Below, in pieces: positions 1-7,538 of a stretch of 57,851 nucleotides of DNA (within the stretch, counting starts at the first letter, position 1; the number at the start of each line of letters is the position of its first letter). Made by a program: the position numbers and the translations under genes. This stretch comes from Planctomycetota bacterium. GTDB taxonomy: Bacteria; Planctomycetota; SZUA-567; H5-PLA8. The notes under the pieces were generated by a model. The model was not told the origin of the DNA, did not search any database, and saw nothing but the letters and a program-made list of their open reading frames with translations. Location: assembly GCA_023150555.1 (NCBI GenBank), contig JAKLKQ010000042.1, positions 1 to 57,851 of the forward strand, written 5' to 3'.

Positions 1-59
1 CAAAGGGCGGTGCGGATTGAAGTTGCATCATGGCCGGCAGGCCGTATGAAGGCCCCGCG

Positions 60-78
60 CCTCCTTATAATAAGGAGG
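60..78. repeat. Perfect 9-bp inverted repeat
   Basis: The arms CCTCCTTAT and ATAAGGAGG are separated by one base. The right arm contains a Shine-Dalgarno-like AAGGAGG, but no start codon lies at a suitable distance after it; the next in-frame starts are at 107 and 125. It may be an operator or a hairpin in the leader of the methyltransferase gene. Seen directly; function inferred. Confidence 0.4.
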
Positions 79-124
79 AGGCGGCGAACTTTCCGCGTTT
101 CGCAAAGTGGAGTATCCTCCGCGC

Positions 125-1162
125 ATGTCCGCGCCCGCATCCCCGAAGGCCGCCGGCCCCGCAGCCGGCCCCGCCGGCGACCTGCCCGTCCACGCCGTGG
201 CCTGCCCGTTCTGCGGGGCGGGGGAGAAGTCGTGCGCCGTCGCCGGACTTCCGAACTTTTACCGCCCGCAATGCGCGCAGACGTTCAGCTTCTCGCGCTG
301 CGCGAAGTGCGGCCTCGTCTTCCTCGACCCGCGCGCGGAGGACCTCGACCAGGTCTACGGCGACGAGTACCACAAACACCAAGCCGTCGCGCGGCGCCCC
401 GGCGCGCTGAAGAGTTACACGCGGCGGCTGATGCATCGCGTCTTCCTGGACTATCCGCCGAAGCCGCTCTTCGCCGGCGTGTTGAAGAAACTCTGGGCCG
501 CGCGCTGGGCGCGCTACCAGGAAGAGCACGGGCATATGTGCGTGCCCTGGGCCGGCGCGAAGCGCGGGCGGCTGCTGGACGTCGGCAGCGGTTCCGGCGA
601 GAAGGCGGTGAAGTTCGCCTACATCGGTTGGCAGGTGACAGGCGTGGAGACCGACCACGAGGCCGCGAAGCGCGCCTGTGCGAGCTACCCCATCGAAGTG
701 CGCGGCGGCTATCTGCAGGAGCAGAAGTTCCCCGACGGCATCTTCGACGCGGTGACGCTGCTGTTCGTGCTCGAGCACGTGCCGGATCCGCTGGGCGTGC
801 TGAAGGAAATCCGCCGCGTGCTGGCGCCCGGCGGCGCGTTGATGATCGACGTGCCGAACTTCGACAGCCGCATGCGCACGGCCTTCGGCCTCGCCTGGAC
901 GCAGTATTCGGTGCCCGAGCACTTCCTGCTGCCGACCGAAGCGACCCTGCGCAAGATGCTCGATGCGGCGGGCTTCCGCGTCGAGTTCGTGCAGCATCGC
1001 GGCTCGCTGAACAATTACCGGACTGCACAGGTGCGTGCGCAGGAGCTTGGGCAACTCGATCCCGCACTGCCCACCGAGGACGGTGCCATCCGGCATTGGA
1101 TCAAGACCGAATGCCGCGCGCCGCACGGGGAGCTGATGCTCTGCCTCGCGTATCGCATATAG
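125..1162 (+). CDS. Class I SAM-dependent methyltransferase with N-terminal zinc-ribbon-like segment
   Basis: A 345-residue protein. The first 60 residues carry CPFCG and a CAKCGLVFLDP segment, the paired-cysteine head seen in many C-methyltransferase-type proteins of surface-sugar and secondary pathways. The Rossmann core follows: LLDVGSGSGEKAVKFA is motif I (SAM-binding glycine loop), the acidic residue in VTGVETD ends strand 2, and FDAVTLLFVLEHVPDP plus VLAPGGALMIDVPNF are the later core motifs. The acceptor cannot be told from sequence; a sugar or small metabolite is usual for this architecture. ATG 125 is used; a GTG at 107 is also possible, and neither has a clear ribosome site. It stands alone before the pilin gene. 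Confidence 0.85.
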   Translation: MSAPASPKAAGPAAGPAGDLPVHAVACPFCGAGEKSCAVAGLPNFYRPQCAQTFSFSRCAKCGLVFLDPRAEDLDQVYGDEYHKHQAVARRPGALKSYTRRLMHRVFLDYPPKPLFAGVLKKLWAARWARYQEEHGHMCVPWAGAKRGRLLDVGSGSGEKAVKFAYIGWQVTGVETDHEAAKRACASYPIEVRGGYLQEQKFPDGIFDAVTLLFVLEHVPDPLGVLKEIRRVLAPGGALMIDVPNFDSRMRTAFGLAWTQYSVPEHFLLPTEATLRKMLDAAGFRVEFVQHRGSLNNYRTAQVRAQELGQLDPALPTEDGAIRHWIKTECRAPHGELMLCLAYRI

Positions 1163-1327
1163 GGAAATTACCAGCCATAAATAGAACAAAATTTTAGGAA
1201 GATTATTGACTTAGTGGTCAAGTAAGTCTAGGTTTCTCCCTATCAGCAGGGGCGGCCGGAACGATATTCGGGGACTGCCGCAGGCCCGGGATGGGCGTGG
1301 TAGAGAACCCTTATTACGGAGTTTTGT
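1163..1327. promoter_or_regulatory. AT-rich leader of the pilin gene
   Basis: 165 bp between the methyltransferase and the pilin. The first half is AT-rich and holds TTGAC-N6-GTCAA, a short inverted repeat that could serve as a -35 region or operator. A CGGAG ribosome site precedes the GTG start at 1328. A 12-mer, GGGCGGCCGGAA, occurs near 1252 and again near 1953, so it flanks the pilin gene on both sides; its meaning is unclear. Confidence 0.3.
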
Positions 1328-1906
1328 GTGCGTAAAAATACCGGCTTCACTCTCATCGAACTGATGATCGTCCTCGCCATCATTGCCCTGATCGCCGCCA
1401 TCGCCATCCCCAACATGCTGCGCGCGCGCATGGCCACCAACGAGGCCACCGCCGTGGCCGCGTGCAAGACCTATGCCGAGGCGCAGGACCTTTACCGCCG
1501 CACCGACTACGACAGCGACGGCGTCCTGGAGTACGCGCTGGCCTTCAAGGGCAACAACAGCCTCTTCGAACAGAACGCGGGCTCGGGTGATTTGACGCTG
1601 GTCGACAACGCCTTCGCCAGCGCCGAGGGCGAACCCGGCACCGTGCCGGCCAAGAGCGGCTACGTTTTCCAGATCCTTACCGGGCAGGGCGCCAACGCGC
1701 CGGGCGGCTCGCAGACGTACTTCGTCGCTGCCAACATGACCATGGGCTACGCGCTCTCGGCCGTGCCTGCCAGCTACGACAACACAGGCCGCAACAGCTT
1801 CCAGATCAACGCCACCGGGAACGTCTACCAGAGCGACCGCGGCTCGACCAGCACCACGCACCTGACCATCTACGAGCCCGACAGCAACTGGGCCGCCTGC
1901 CAGTAG
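1328..1906 (+). CDS. Type IV pilin / type II secretion pseudopilin-like protein
   Basis: 192 residues. The N-terminus MRKNTG-FTLIELMIVLAII is a textbook class III signal: prepilin peptidase would cut after Gly6, leaving an N-methylated Phe and the Glu at mature position 5. The hydrophobic helix runs to about residue 30 (NMLRAR). The C-terminal 150 residues form a small globular head beginning ATAVAACKTYAEAQDLYRRTDYDSDG. The GTG start is fixed by the very short leader before the cleavage site. No pilus assembly genes lie nearby, so this is an orphan that would use machinery encoded elsewhere. It could be a major pilin or a secretion pseudopilin; sequence alone does not decide. Confidence 0.88.
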   Translation: MRKNTGFTLIELMIVLAIIALIAAIAIPNMLRARMATNEATAVAACKTYAEAQDLYRRTDYDSDGVLEYALAFKGNNSLFEQNAGSGDLTLVDNAFASAEGEPGTVPAKSGYVFQILTGQGANAPGGSQTYFVAANMTMGYALSAVPASYDNTGRNSFQINATGNVYQSDRGSTSTTHLTIYEPDSNWAACQ

Positions 1907-2005
1907 GTGCGCTTTCGCGGCTAATTCCTTTTCTTGAAACGAGTTGCAAAAGGGCGGCCGGAATCCGCATGCTTCGCCCTTGACCGCGCGCCGAAATGAC
2001 AGTAT

Positions 2006-2023
2006 TTTCAGTATAGACAGAAA
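2006..2023. promoter_or_regulatory. Candidate autoregulatory operator of the GbsR-like gene
   Basis: TTTCAGT-N4-ACAGAAA, a 7-bp inverted repeat with one mismatch, lies just upstream of the ribosome site (AGGAGA) of the regulator at 2038. The half-site ACAGAAAT and the 4-nt spacer are identical to those of the palindrome at 2619-2638. Confidence 0.55.
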
Positions 2024-2037
2024 TAGGAGAAACTACG

Positions 2038-2568
2038 ATGAAGCTCAGCCCGGTCCTCGAGAAGTTCGTCCTCCACTGGGGCGAGATGGGCACCCGCTGG
2101 GGCGTCAACCGCACCGTCGCGCAGATCCACGCGCTCCTGTTCGCCAGCGAGAGACCGCTGCAGGCCGAGGAGATCGCTGAGACGCTGGCGGTCGCGCGCA
2201 GCAACGTCAGCACCAGCATCAAGGAACTCCAGAACTGGGGCATCGTGAAGACCGTGCACGTGCTGGGCGACCGCCGCGACCACTTCGAATCGATCCAGGA
2301 CCCGTGGGAGCTCTTCCGCGTCGTGCTGGAGGAACGCAAGCGCCGCGAGATCGACCCGACGCTGCGCGTGCTGTCCGAATGCGTTGAGGAACTCGAGAAG
2401 GAACCCAAGGCCCAGGCGCACCTGAAGAAGCAGTTGAAGGCGCTCCACGAGTTCTTTTCGCTGAACAGCAGCTGGTACGACGAGATCCGCCGGCTGCCGA
2501 CGCAGTCGGTGATCAAGTTCGTCAAGCTGGGCGGGAAGGTGACCAAGCTGCTGGGCCTGGCGTCGTAG
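2038..2568 (+). CDS. GbsR/MarR-family transcriptional regulator
   Basis: 176 residues. Residues 1-100 form a winged helix: an N-terminal helix with WGEMGTRWGVNRTVAQIHALLF, then PLQAEEIAETLAVARSNVSTSIKELQNWGIVKTVHVLGDRRDHFE, the recognition helix and wing. This is typical of the GbsR-like branch of MarR proteins, which lacks a ligand domain. The C-terminal half is helical and likely dimerises. An AGGAGA ribosome site sets the start. It is followed by an intrinsic terminator and then by an operon whose first codons overlap a palindrome like the one before this gene, so it probably represses itself and the MBOAT operon. The effector is unknown. Confidence 0.85.
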   Translation: MKLSPVLEKFVLHWGEMGTRWGVNRTVAQIHALLFASERPLQAEEIAETLAVARSNVSTSIKELQNWGIVKTVHVLGDRRDHFESIQDPWELFRVVLEERKRREIDPTLRVLSECVEELEKEPKAQAHLKKQLKALHEFFSLNSSWYDEIRRLPTQSVIKFVKLGGKVTKLLGLAS

Positions 2569-2579
2569 CACCGGGAACG

Positions 2580-2608
2580 GGCGCGCGGAAATTCAGCGCG
2601 CCTTTTTT
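2580..2608 (+). terminator. Intrinsic terminator after the GbsR-like gene
   Basis: GGCGCGC, a 9-nt loop, GCGCGCC, then six T residues. Strong Rho-independent form, directly after the stop codon at 2568. Confidence 0.85.
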
Positions 2609-2615
2609 GTGAGGC

Positions 2616-3578
2616 ATGATTTCTGTGATTACAGAAATAACAAATACTGCCGACGCAAGAAAAATCCGACGCCCCGCGCGGGCGCTGCCGGCGGCCGCCT
2701 CCGCCGCACGCGCGGCGAGCGACCTCGCCCCGCTTCTGGTGCTGCCCGCGGCCGCCTGTGTCCTGGCGCGGGCCCTCGGCTGGCCGCCCTTGGCGTTCAT
2801 GTTCGCCCTCGCCTTCGCGATCCTGGGCGGCCTGAAATGGCTGACCTGGAGGATGGCCTTACGCAATGCGGCAGCGCCTTCGGCGGCGCGGTCGATATCG
2901 TACCTGCTGCTTTGGCCGGGCCTGGACGCGCGCGCGTTCCTGGGTCCGCGCACGGCGCCGCCGCCGGAGGAGAGCGTCTGGTCGGGCGCCGCCGCCCGCA
3001 CGCTGCTGGGCGCCCTGCTGTTGTGGGGCGCAACGCGCCACGTCGCGGAAATCTCGGCGTACGCCGCCGCGTGGACGGGCATGGCCGGCGCGGTGCTGTT
3101 GGTCCACTTCGGGTTCTTCGACCTGCTGGCCCTCTTCTGGCAAGCCGCCGGCGTGCAGGCCGAGTGCCTGATGCACGAACCGCACCGGGCGCGCTCCCTG
3201 GCCGAGTTCTGGACGAAGCGATGGAACACCGCGTTCAGTGCGGCCGCGCGCGAATGCTGCGCCGCATCGGCGCGCGAACGGTTGGGCGCGCGCGGCGCGT
3301 GGGCACTGGTCTTCGCCCTCTCGGGCCTCGTGCACGAAGCGGTGATCTCGGTTCCGGCCTGCGGCGGCTGGGGCCTTCCGTTCGGCTACTTCACGCTCCA
3401 ACTCATCGGTGCGCTGCTGGAGCGGTCGAAGGTCGGTCGGCGGTTCGGTTTGGGCCGCGGCCTGCGCGGTCGCATCTTCGCGCTGGCGGCGGTGATCCTG
3501 CCGGCGCCGCTGCTCTTCCATCTTCCGTTCGTGGAACGCGTCGTCCTGCCGCTGCTGGCGGCCATGGGCGCGATCTAG
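2616..3578 (+). CDS. MBOAT / wax-synthase-like membrane acyltransferase
   Basis: 320 residues, mostly hydrophobic, with about seven membrane helices. EFWTKRWN near residue 200 and FALSGLVHEAV near residue 235 are the paired motifs of the wax-synthase (MBOAT_2) branch of membrane-bound O-acyltransferases; the His in SGLVHE is the expected catalytic residue. Such enzymes move an acyl chain from acyl-CoA to a long-chain alcohol or other hydroxyl acceptor in the membrane. The start is unsure: ATG 2616 has GAGG only one base upstream, whereas GTG 2625 has the same GAGG at a normal distance. It leads an operon with two small membrane proteins and a DUF2071 protein, probably under the GbsR-like regulator. 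Confidence 0.75.
   Translation: MISVITEITNTADARKIRRPARALPAAASAARAASDLAPLLVLPAAACVLARALGWPPLAFMFALAFAILGGLKWLTWRMALRNAAAPSAARSISYLLLWPGLDARAFLGPRTAPPPEESVWSGAAARTLLGALLLWGATRHVAEISAYAAAWTGMAGAVLLVHFGFFDLLALFWQAAGVQAECLMHEPHRARSLAEFWTKRWNTAFSAAARECCAASARERLGARGAWALVFALSGLVHEAVISVPACGGWGLPFGYFTLQLIGALLERSKVGRRFGLGRGLRGRIFALAAVILPAPLLFHLPFVERVVLPLLAAMGAI
2619..2638. promoter_or_regulatory. Perfect palindrome at the start of the MBOAT operon
   Basis: ATTTCTGT-N4-ACAGAAAT, an 8-bp perfect inverted repeat. It shares half-site and spacing with the site at 2006-2023. It overlaps the first codons of the downstream gene, which suits a repressor that blocks elongation or initiation, or means that the real start lies downstream of ATG 2616. 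Confidence 0.6.
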
Positions 3579-3591
3579 AAAGGAGGGGGTC

Positions 3592-4008
3592 ATGTTCACG
3601 CTGACGAACCTGCTCGTCTTCTGCGGGCTGCTGCACCTGCCGCTGCTGTGCGCGGGCAGTCTGCTGCCGCGGGTCTTCGACTGGCGCACGAACCTGAAAA
3701 CTCTGCCGCCGTTCCTGCGCAAGCTGATGTGGGTCTACTACGGATTCATCGGCGGGACGCTGCTGGGCTTTGGCGTGTTGACGGTGCTCTTCGCGCCGGC
3801 GCTGGCGGGCGGCGCGCCGCTGGCGCGCGCGCTGTGCGGATACCTGGCGCTCTTCTGGGCCGCGCGGCTGGGCGTGCAGCTGTTCGTCTTCGGCGGGTGC
3901 CCGGTGAAAGGCAGCCGCTGGATGGCGCTGGGCTACAACGCGTGCACGGCGACGTTCGCGATTCTGGCCGTGGCCTACGCCTGGACGGCCATTCATCCGG
4001 GAGCTTGA
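3592..4008 (+). CDS. Small four-helix membrane protein
   Basis: 138 residues with four predicted membrane helices and short loops; a strong AAAGGAGGGGG ribosome site precedes ATG 3592. There is a conserved-looking LLPRVFDWRTNLKTLPPFLRKLMWVY segment between helices 1 and 2. I do not recognise the family. It lies 13 nt after the MBOAT gene and before DUF2071, so it probably works with them in membrane lipid chemistry. Function unknown. Confidence 0.75.
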   Translation: MFTLTNLLVFCGLLHLPLLCAGSLLPRVFDWRTNLKTLPPFLRKLMWVYYGFIGGTLLGFGVLTVLFAPALAGGAPLARALCGYLALFWAARLGVQLFVFGGCPVKGSRWMALGYNACTATFAILAVAYAWTAIHPGA

Positions 4009-4058
4009 CGCAATGCGTAACCTTGAAATGAGAAGGGGCGACCAAGGCGGTACAAGCG

Positions 4059-4847
4059 GTGGAGGCGATCGTCAATCCCGGCGTGCAGGCGCGCGAACGG
4101 TTCGAGAAACTCGAGGGCCGGCCGCTCTTCCTGGCCGACTGGCGGCGCATGCTCTTCGTCCACTTCCCGGTCGAGCCCGGTCTGCTGCAGCCGCATGTGC
4201 CCTTCCGGCTGGACCTGTGCGAGGGCCGCGCTTGGGTAAGCCTGGTCGCCTTCACGCAGGAGCGCCTGCGCTTCGCGTGGGACGGTCCCGCTGCCGCGCG
4301 GCTAGGCGCGTGGGCGGCCGCACCGGTGGGCTCGCACGCCTTCTTCAACGTGCGCACCTACGTGCGGCACCGGTGCGAGCCCGGGATCTACTTTCTCGCC
4401 GAGTGGATCCCCAACGCGCTCAGCCGCCTGTTGGGGCCGGCGCTGTTCGGTCTGCCCTATCGTCTGGGCCGCTTACGCTATTCGTATACCCCGGACGAAG
4501 GCAGCTACGACGCCCGCGTGCAGGCCCGCGCCTCGGGCGCCGGCCTGGGCTGCCGAGCCGGTTGGTCGCCCCAGCGGGTCTTCGGCCCCTGCGAAGCCGG
4601 TTCGCGCGTCGAGTTCCTGCTCGAACGCTACTCCGCCTTCACGCGCCTGGGCCCGCTGCTTCGGCGCTTTCGCATCTGGCATCCACCCTGGCCGCAGGCG
4701 TCCGCCGCGGTGCGCCTCGAAGACGACGCGCTGCTGCGCGGCTTCGAATGGTGGCGCGGGAGCGCGCCGGAGCTTTCGGCGCACGTCACGCCGGGCATCG
4801 GGGACATCTGGATCGGCCCGCCGCGCCGGGTGGCCGGCGACGGCTGA
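4059..4847 (+). CDS. DUF2071 (YqjF-like) protein
   Basis: 262 residues. It begins FLADWRRMLFVHFPVEPGLLQPHVPFRLDLCEGRAWVSLVAFT, the hallmark opening of DUF2071/YqjF proteins, whose fold resembles acetoacetate decarboxylase. Later come VGSHAFFNVRTYVRH and GIYFLAEWIPN, also typical. No enzymatic role is established for the family. The start is GTG 4059 with AAGGCGG upstream. It overlaps the spacing of the operon and is followed closely by two small genes. Confidence 0.75.
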   Translation: MEAIVNPGVQARERFEKLEGRPLFLADWRRMLFVHFPVEPGLLQPHVPFRLDLCEGRAWVSLVAFTQERLRFAWDGPAAARLGAWAAAPVGSHAFFNVRTYVRHRCEPGIYFLAEWIPNALSRLLGPALFGLPYRLGRLRYSYTPDEGSYDARVQARASGAGLGCRAGWSPQRVFGPCEAGSRVEFLLERYSAFTRLGPLLRRFRIWHPPWPQASAAVRLEDDALLRGFEWWRGSAPELSAHVTPGIGDIWIGPPRRVAGDG

Positions 4848-4867
4848 CCGAAGAGAGGAGGCGCGCC

Positions 4868-5059
4868 GTGAAACCGCTCGACTATGCGCGTCCCGCAAGC
4901 CGGTACGAGGAGGAAGGGTGGACCTGGGGCTGGATCGCCGCCTACGCGGTCACGGCGCTGGCCTGGATCGTGGTGCTCGCGCTGGCCGCGCACGAACTGA
5001 TCTTCATCCCGCGCACGCACGCGATCGTGGAAGCGCTGCGCGCGCTGCTGGATCTGTAA
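4868..5059 (+). CDS. Small single-pass membrane protein (63 aa)
   Basis: A short gene starting at GTG 4868 with a good GAGGAGGC ribosome site 6-8 nt upstream. The product has an acidic aromatic head (YEEEGWTWGWI), one membrane helix (AYAVTALAWIVVLALAAHELIF) and a short basic tail. It lies 20 nt after DUF2071 and 15 nt before the next small gene, in the same operon. No family recognised. Confidence 0.6.
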   Translation: MKPLDYARPASRYEEEGWTWGWIAAYAVTALAWIVVLALAAHELIFIPRTHAIVEALRALLDL

Positions 5060-5074
5060 CGAAAGGAGCACGCC

Positions 5075-5323
5075 ATGAAAATCGTCGCGCGAATCGACGT
5101 ATCGATAAAGGGCGGCGCGCCGGGCCATCTGGAGGCGGTGCGGCTGGAATCGGCGCGCGAAGTGTCGCTGTGCGGCGGCGCCACCGGCATCGAGCTGGTG
5201 CTGCGCGCGGAACCGGATGCGGCCAGAATCGTCGCTCCAACGCGGCGGCGCCAACGCCATCCTCGGAGCATCCAGAAAGGCGCGCTGTGCCTGAACCCGG
5301 AGTTCCGCGGAGAGTTCATGTGA
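5075..5323 (+). CDS. Small hypothetical protein, last gene of the MBOAT operon
   Basis: 82 residues after an AAAGGAG ribosome site. The first 50 residues (MKIVARIDVSIKGG, then VRLESAREVSLCGGATGIELVLRAEPD) look like real protein with beta-strand pattern; the last 30 are basic and low in complexity, so the gene may be frameshifted or short-ended near 5240. No family recognised. Moderate doubt that it is expressed as written. Confidence 0.4.
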   Translation: MKIVARIDVSIKGGAPGHLEAVRLESAREVSLCGGATGIELVLRAEPDAARIVAPTRRRQRHPRSIQKGALCLNPEFRGEFM

Positions 5324-5341
5324 AGAGAAGAAGTATGGATA

Positions 5342-5797
5342 TCAGACGCCGAACTGCTTGCAGTGGTGGTCGATGTGCAGGCCGTGCACGCGGCACCACG
5401 TGGCCAGGGTCAGGTTCCCGAAAAAGGGATGGCTTCGGATCCGGTTGGGTTCGCGTTCGGCGGTCTCGGCGAAGCGCTGCAGTTCGGTCTTGAGCTTGGC
5501 GAGTTCGTCGGCCACGTCGCCTTCGGCGGGCGGTGTGAAGTGGTCGGGCGCCTTGATCTTGCCCTTGGGCCACGGGATCACGTACAGCGCCAGGAATCGC
5601 ATCACCGTGCGGGTGAAGATGTTGCTCTGGTCCTCGATGGGATCGTTGCCCAGGGACAACTCGCAGGCGCGCCGCAGGTGCCGCAGCATGCCCGGAGCAT
5701 CGAGCGTGCCCCAGCGGCGTTGCGCGCCGGGCTTGAGTCTCTCGAGGCGCGCCACGATCTGCGGCACATTAGCGGTGGTCAGCAGCGGGACGCTCAT
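5342..5797 (-). CDS. DUF1569 (DinB-like four-helix) protein
   Basis: 151 residues. RLERLKPGAQRRWGTLDAPGMLRHLRRACELSLG and the terminal HPFFGNLTLATWCRVHGLHIDHHCKQFGV match DUF1569, a DinB-related helical bundle. Histidines in MLRHL, VHGLH and DHH could form the metal site typical of the DinB fold. Role unknown, possibly a thiol- or metal-dependent transferase as in other DinB relatives. It is transcribed toward the MBOAT operon and ends 18 nt from it. Confidence 0.7.
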   Translation of the reverse strand: MSVPLLTTANVPQIVARLERLKPGAQRRWGTLDAPGMLRHLRRACELSLGNDPIEDQSNIFTRTVMRFLALYVIPWPKGKIKAPDHFTPPAEGDVADELAKLKTELQRFAETAEREPNRIRSHPFFGNLTLATWCRVHGLHIDHHCKQFGV

Positions 5798-5946
5798 GGG
5801 GATCGCTCCAGGAGGGCGCGGCTAATGTACTCGAAGTTTCAGGCGCGGCAAACGGCGGCATGACGAAACGACTGGCGGGCGCGCGAAGGTCCGATAGGGT
5901 AACGGCATCGCCGCGGTTTCCGCACGGACAGGACGAACGACCCGCC

Positions 5947-7365
5947 ATGAGCGACACCGGGACCAACGAACCGGCCAATCCATCCGGCATTCCCTTCACC
6001 TCCGACGACGTGCGCCGCACGTACCGCGCGCTGATGCAGTCGCTGCAGGATCCCGACCGCGTCGCGGCGGTGGCCACGCGGGCCTTCGGTATCACGCTCG
6101 AGCAACTCACCCTGATCCTGGGCCAGACCAAGACCGCCAAGCCCACGGGTAAGACGCTCTTCGAACAGTTGCCCAAGCGTACGCCGTCGGGCGCGGGCGA
6201 CCCGCCGACGCTGTACGACAGCATGCCGCCGGCCACCGCGATGATGGCCTTCAAGGCCTTCGCCGCGCGCGACCCGTCGCACAACCTGACGCTGCTGGTC
6301 GGCGTGGTGCTGAAGAACCTGCTCTTCGACGCCGCGCGCGACGGGCTGAAGGCGCACGGTTTCGCGCCCATGCCGGCCTACGATGCTCAGGCGATCGCGC
6401 AGAAGGACGTGAGCGGCTTCGTCGCCTCGTCTTGGAAAGTCGATCCGCGCAAACTCTGCATGGGTGTGCGGAACCTCTCCGTCGAAAATGCGGGCGAACG
6501 CATCGGCGCGCTGTCCGCGGCGGCGGTGCCCGTCGACGAACCGGACTTGGAGCCCCACGTGCGCGAATTGCGCGAGGCGCTGCGCAAGCAGAACGCCGGC
6601 GCCGAGGTCCACTTCGCGTGCCTGCCGCCGCTCGACGCCGACAAACTGGCGGGCGCGCCGGCCGAAGCCGACGCCGCCGTCGCCGAACGCGAGATGGTCT
6701 CGCTGGATCATGCGATCGATTCGAAGTGGATCGCCAAGCGCTGCCGCGACCAGGCCTACGCCGAATGGGTGCAGAAGCACTGGCCCGCCGGCACCGACGT
6801 CCGCAAGCTGCTCAACGCGACGTACTACGCCGACTGGATGATCGCGCTGCTCGCCGCGACGCGCTGCCCCAGTTACACGCTGGAAGGCAAGCGCATGCTG
6901 GTGCGCTTCGCGGTGCTCGCCGCCAGCCGCGCGCTGCGCTGGACGCCCTCGCGCCACCCGAAGCGGCTGCTCAGCGCCGTGGAAGCCTGGCTGAAGGATC
7001 CGGCGGAAGAACGTCGCGCCGAAGTCGAGGCCGCGCTGAAGGCGTTCAAGAGCGACGACGAGGCGCAGCGCGTCTCGAAGGCCGACGCCGCCTTCGACTA
7101 CATCGACCAAGCCGTGCGCGACGGCGTGATGCAGGCGGCCCGCGCCGCCGCCAGCAACAATGCGAGCACGATCACCAGCTCCGCCTGCCGCGCCGCCGCC
7201 GCCGCCGTGCTGACCGCGACCTTCGCCGCCAGCGCGCCGGCCCAGCACACGTGGCTTGAGATGGTCAGCACCTACGCCGTGCCCGACGAGATGGCCGAAC
7301 ACTGCGGGCTGTGCGTGGCCATGCGCGCCATGGTCCTGCAAAGCGGCGAAAAGAAGCCCGCCTAG
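5947..7365 (+). CDS. Unrecognised cytoplasmic helical protein
   Basis: 472 residues from ATG 5947 (an in-frame ATG at 5860 exists but adds a sequence with no protein-like pattern). The N-terminal 60 residues are polar; residues 250-440 are alpha-helical and alanine-rich, with AYAEWVQKHWPAGTDVRKLL, YYADWMIALLAATRC and an Ala-rich stretch near 400. The layout faintly recalls Imm5-type helical proteins, but I would not assign it. No signal peptide or membrane segment. It stands between DUF1569 and a sugar-type regulator, with no operon partner. Confidence 0.6.
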   Translation: MSDTGTNEPANPSGIPFTSDDVRRTYRALMQSLQDPDRVAAVATRAFGITLEQLTLILGQTKTAKPTGKTLFEQLPKRTPSGAGDPPTLYDSMPPATAMMAFKAFAARDPSHNLTLLVGVVLKNLLFDAARDGLKAHGFAPMPAYDAQAIAQKDVSGFVASSWKVDPRKLCMGVRNLSVENAGERIGALSAAAVPVDEPDLEPHVRELREALRKQNAGAEVHFACLPPLDADKLAGAPAEADAAVAEREMVSLDHAIDSKWIAKRCRDQAYAEWVQKHWPAGTDVRKLLNATYYADWMIALLAATRCPSYTLEGKRMLVRFAVLAASRALRWTPSRHPKRLLSAVEAWLKDPAEERRAEVEAALKAFKSDDEAQRVSKADAAFDYIDQAVRDGVMQAARAAASNNASTITSSACRAAAAAVLTATFAASAPAQHTWLEMVSTYAVPDEMAEHCGLCVAMRAMVLQSGEKKPA

Positions 7366-7419
7366 CCTGGGTTGTCCAGGGCCCAATGGGCCGCCGCCGG
7401 CATCATCAACTCTCGTGAA

Positions 7420-7538
7420 TCCCGTTATCTTATCCATGCAACATATTTATATATAATCAGTTACCGGAAAATCCTCATGTGCAAAATAGATTAATCAACT
7501 ATATTGAATTGACTAAGCATTGTGATAACTTCTTGGGC
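7420..7538. promoter_or_regulatory. AT-rich promoter region of the GntR-type regulator
   Basis: About 110 bp far richer in A/T than the surroundings, with ATATTTATATATAATC and TGTGATAAC, the latter like an extended -10 box. If that box is used, transcription would start only a few bases before ATG 7539, giving an almost leaderless mRNA; no Shine-Dalgarno is visible there. Confidence 0.35.

Noticed and set aside
1250..1965. 12-nt GGGCGGCCGGAA direct repeat flanking the pilin gene as a sign of mobility
   Set aside because: Too short and GC-rich in a GC-rich genome; no transposase or inverted ends nearby.
5839..7437. 532-codon minus-strand frame opposite the unrecognised protein at 5947
   Set aside because: Gly/Arg/Val-rich shadow. 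The plus frame has a normal helical protein composition, though it lacks a family match, so this choice is less certain than the others.
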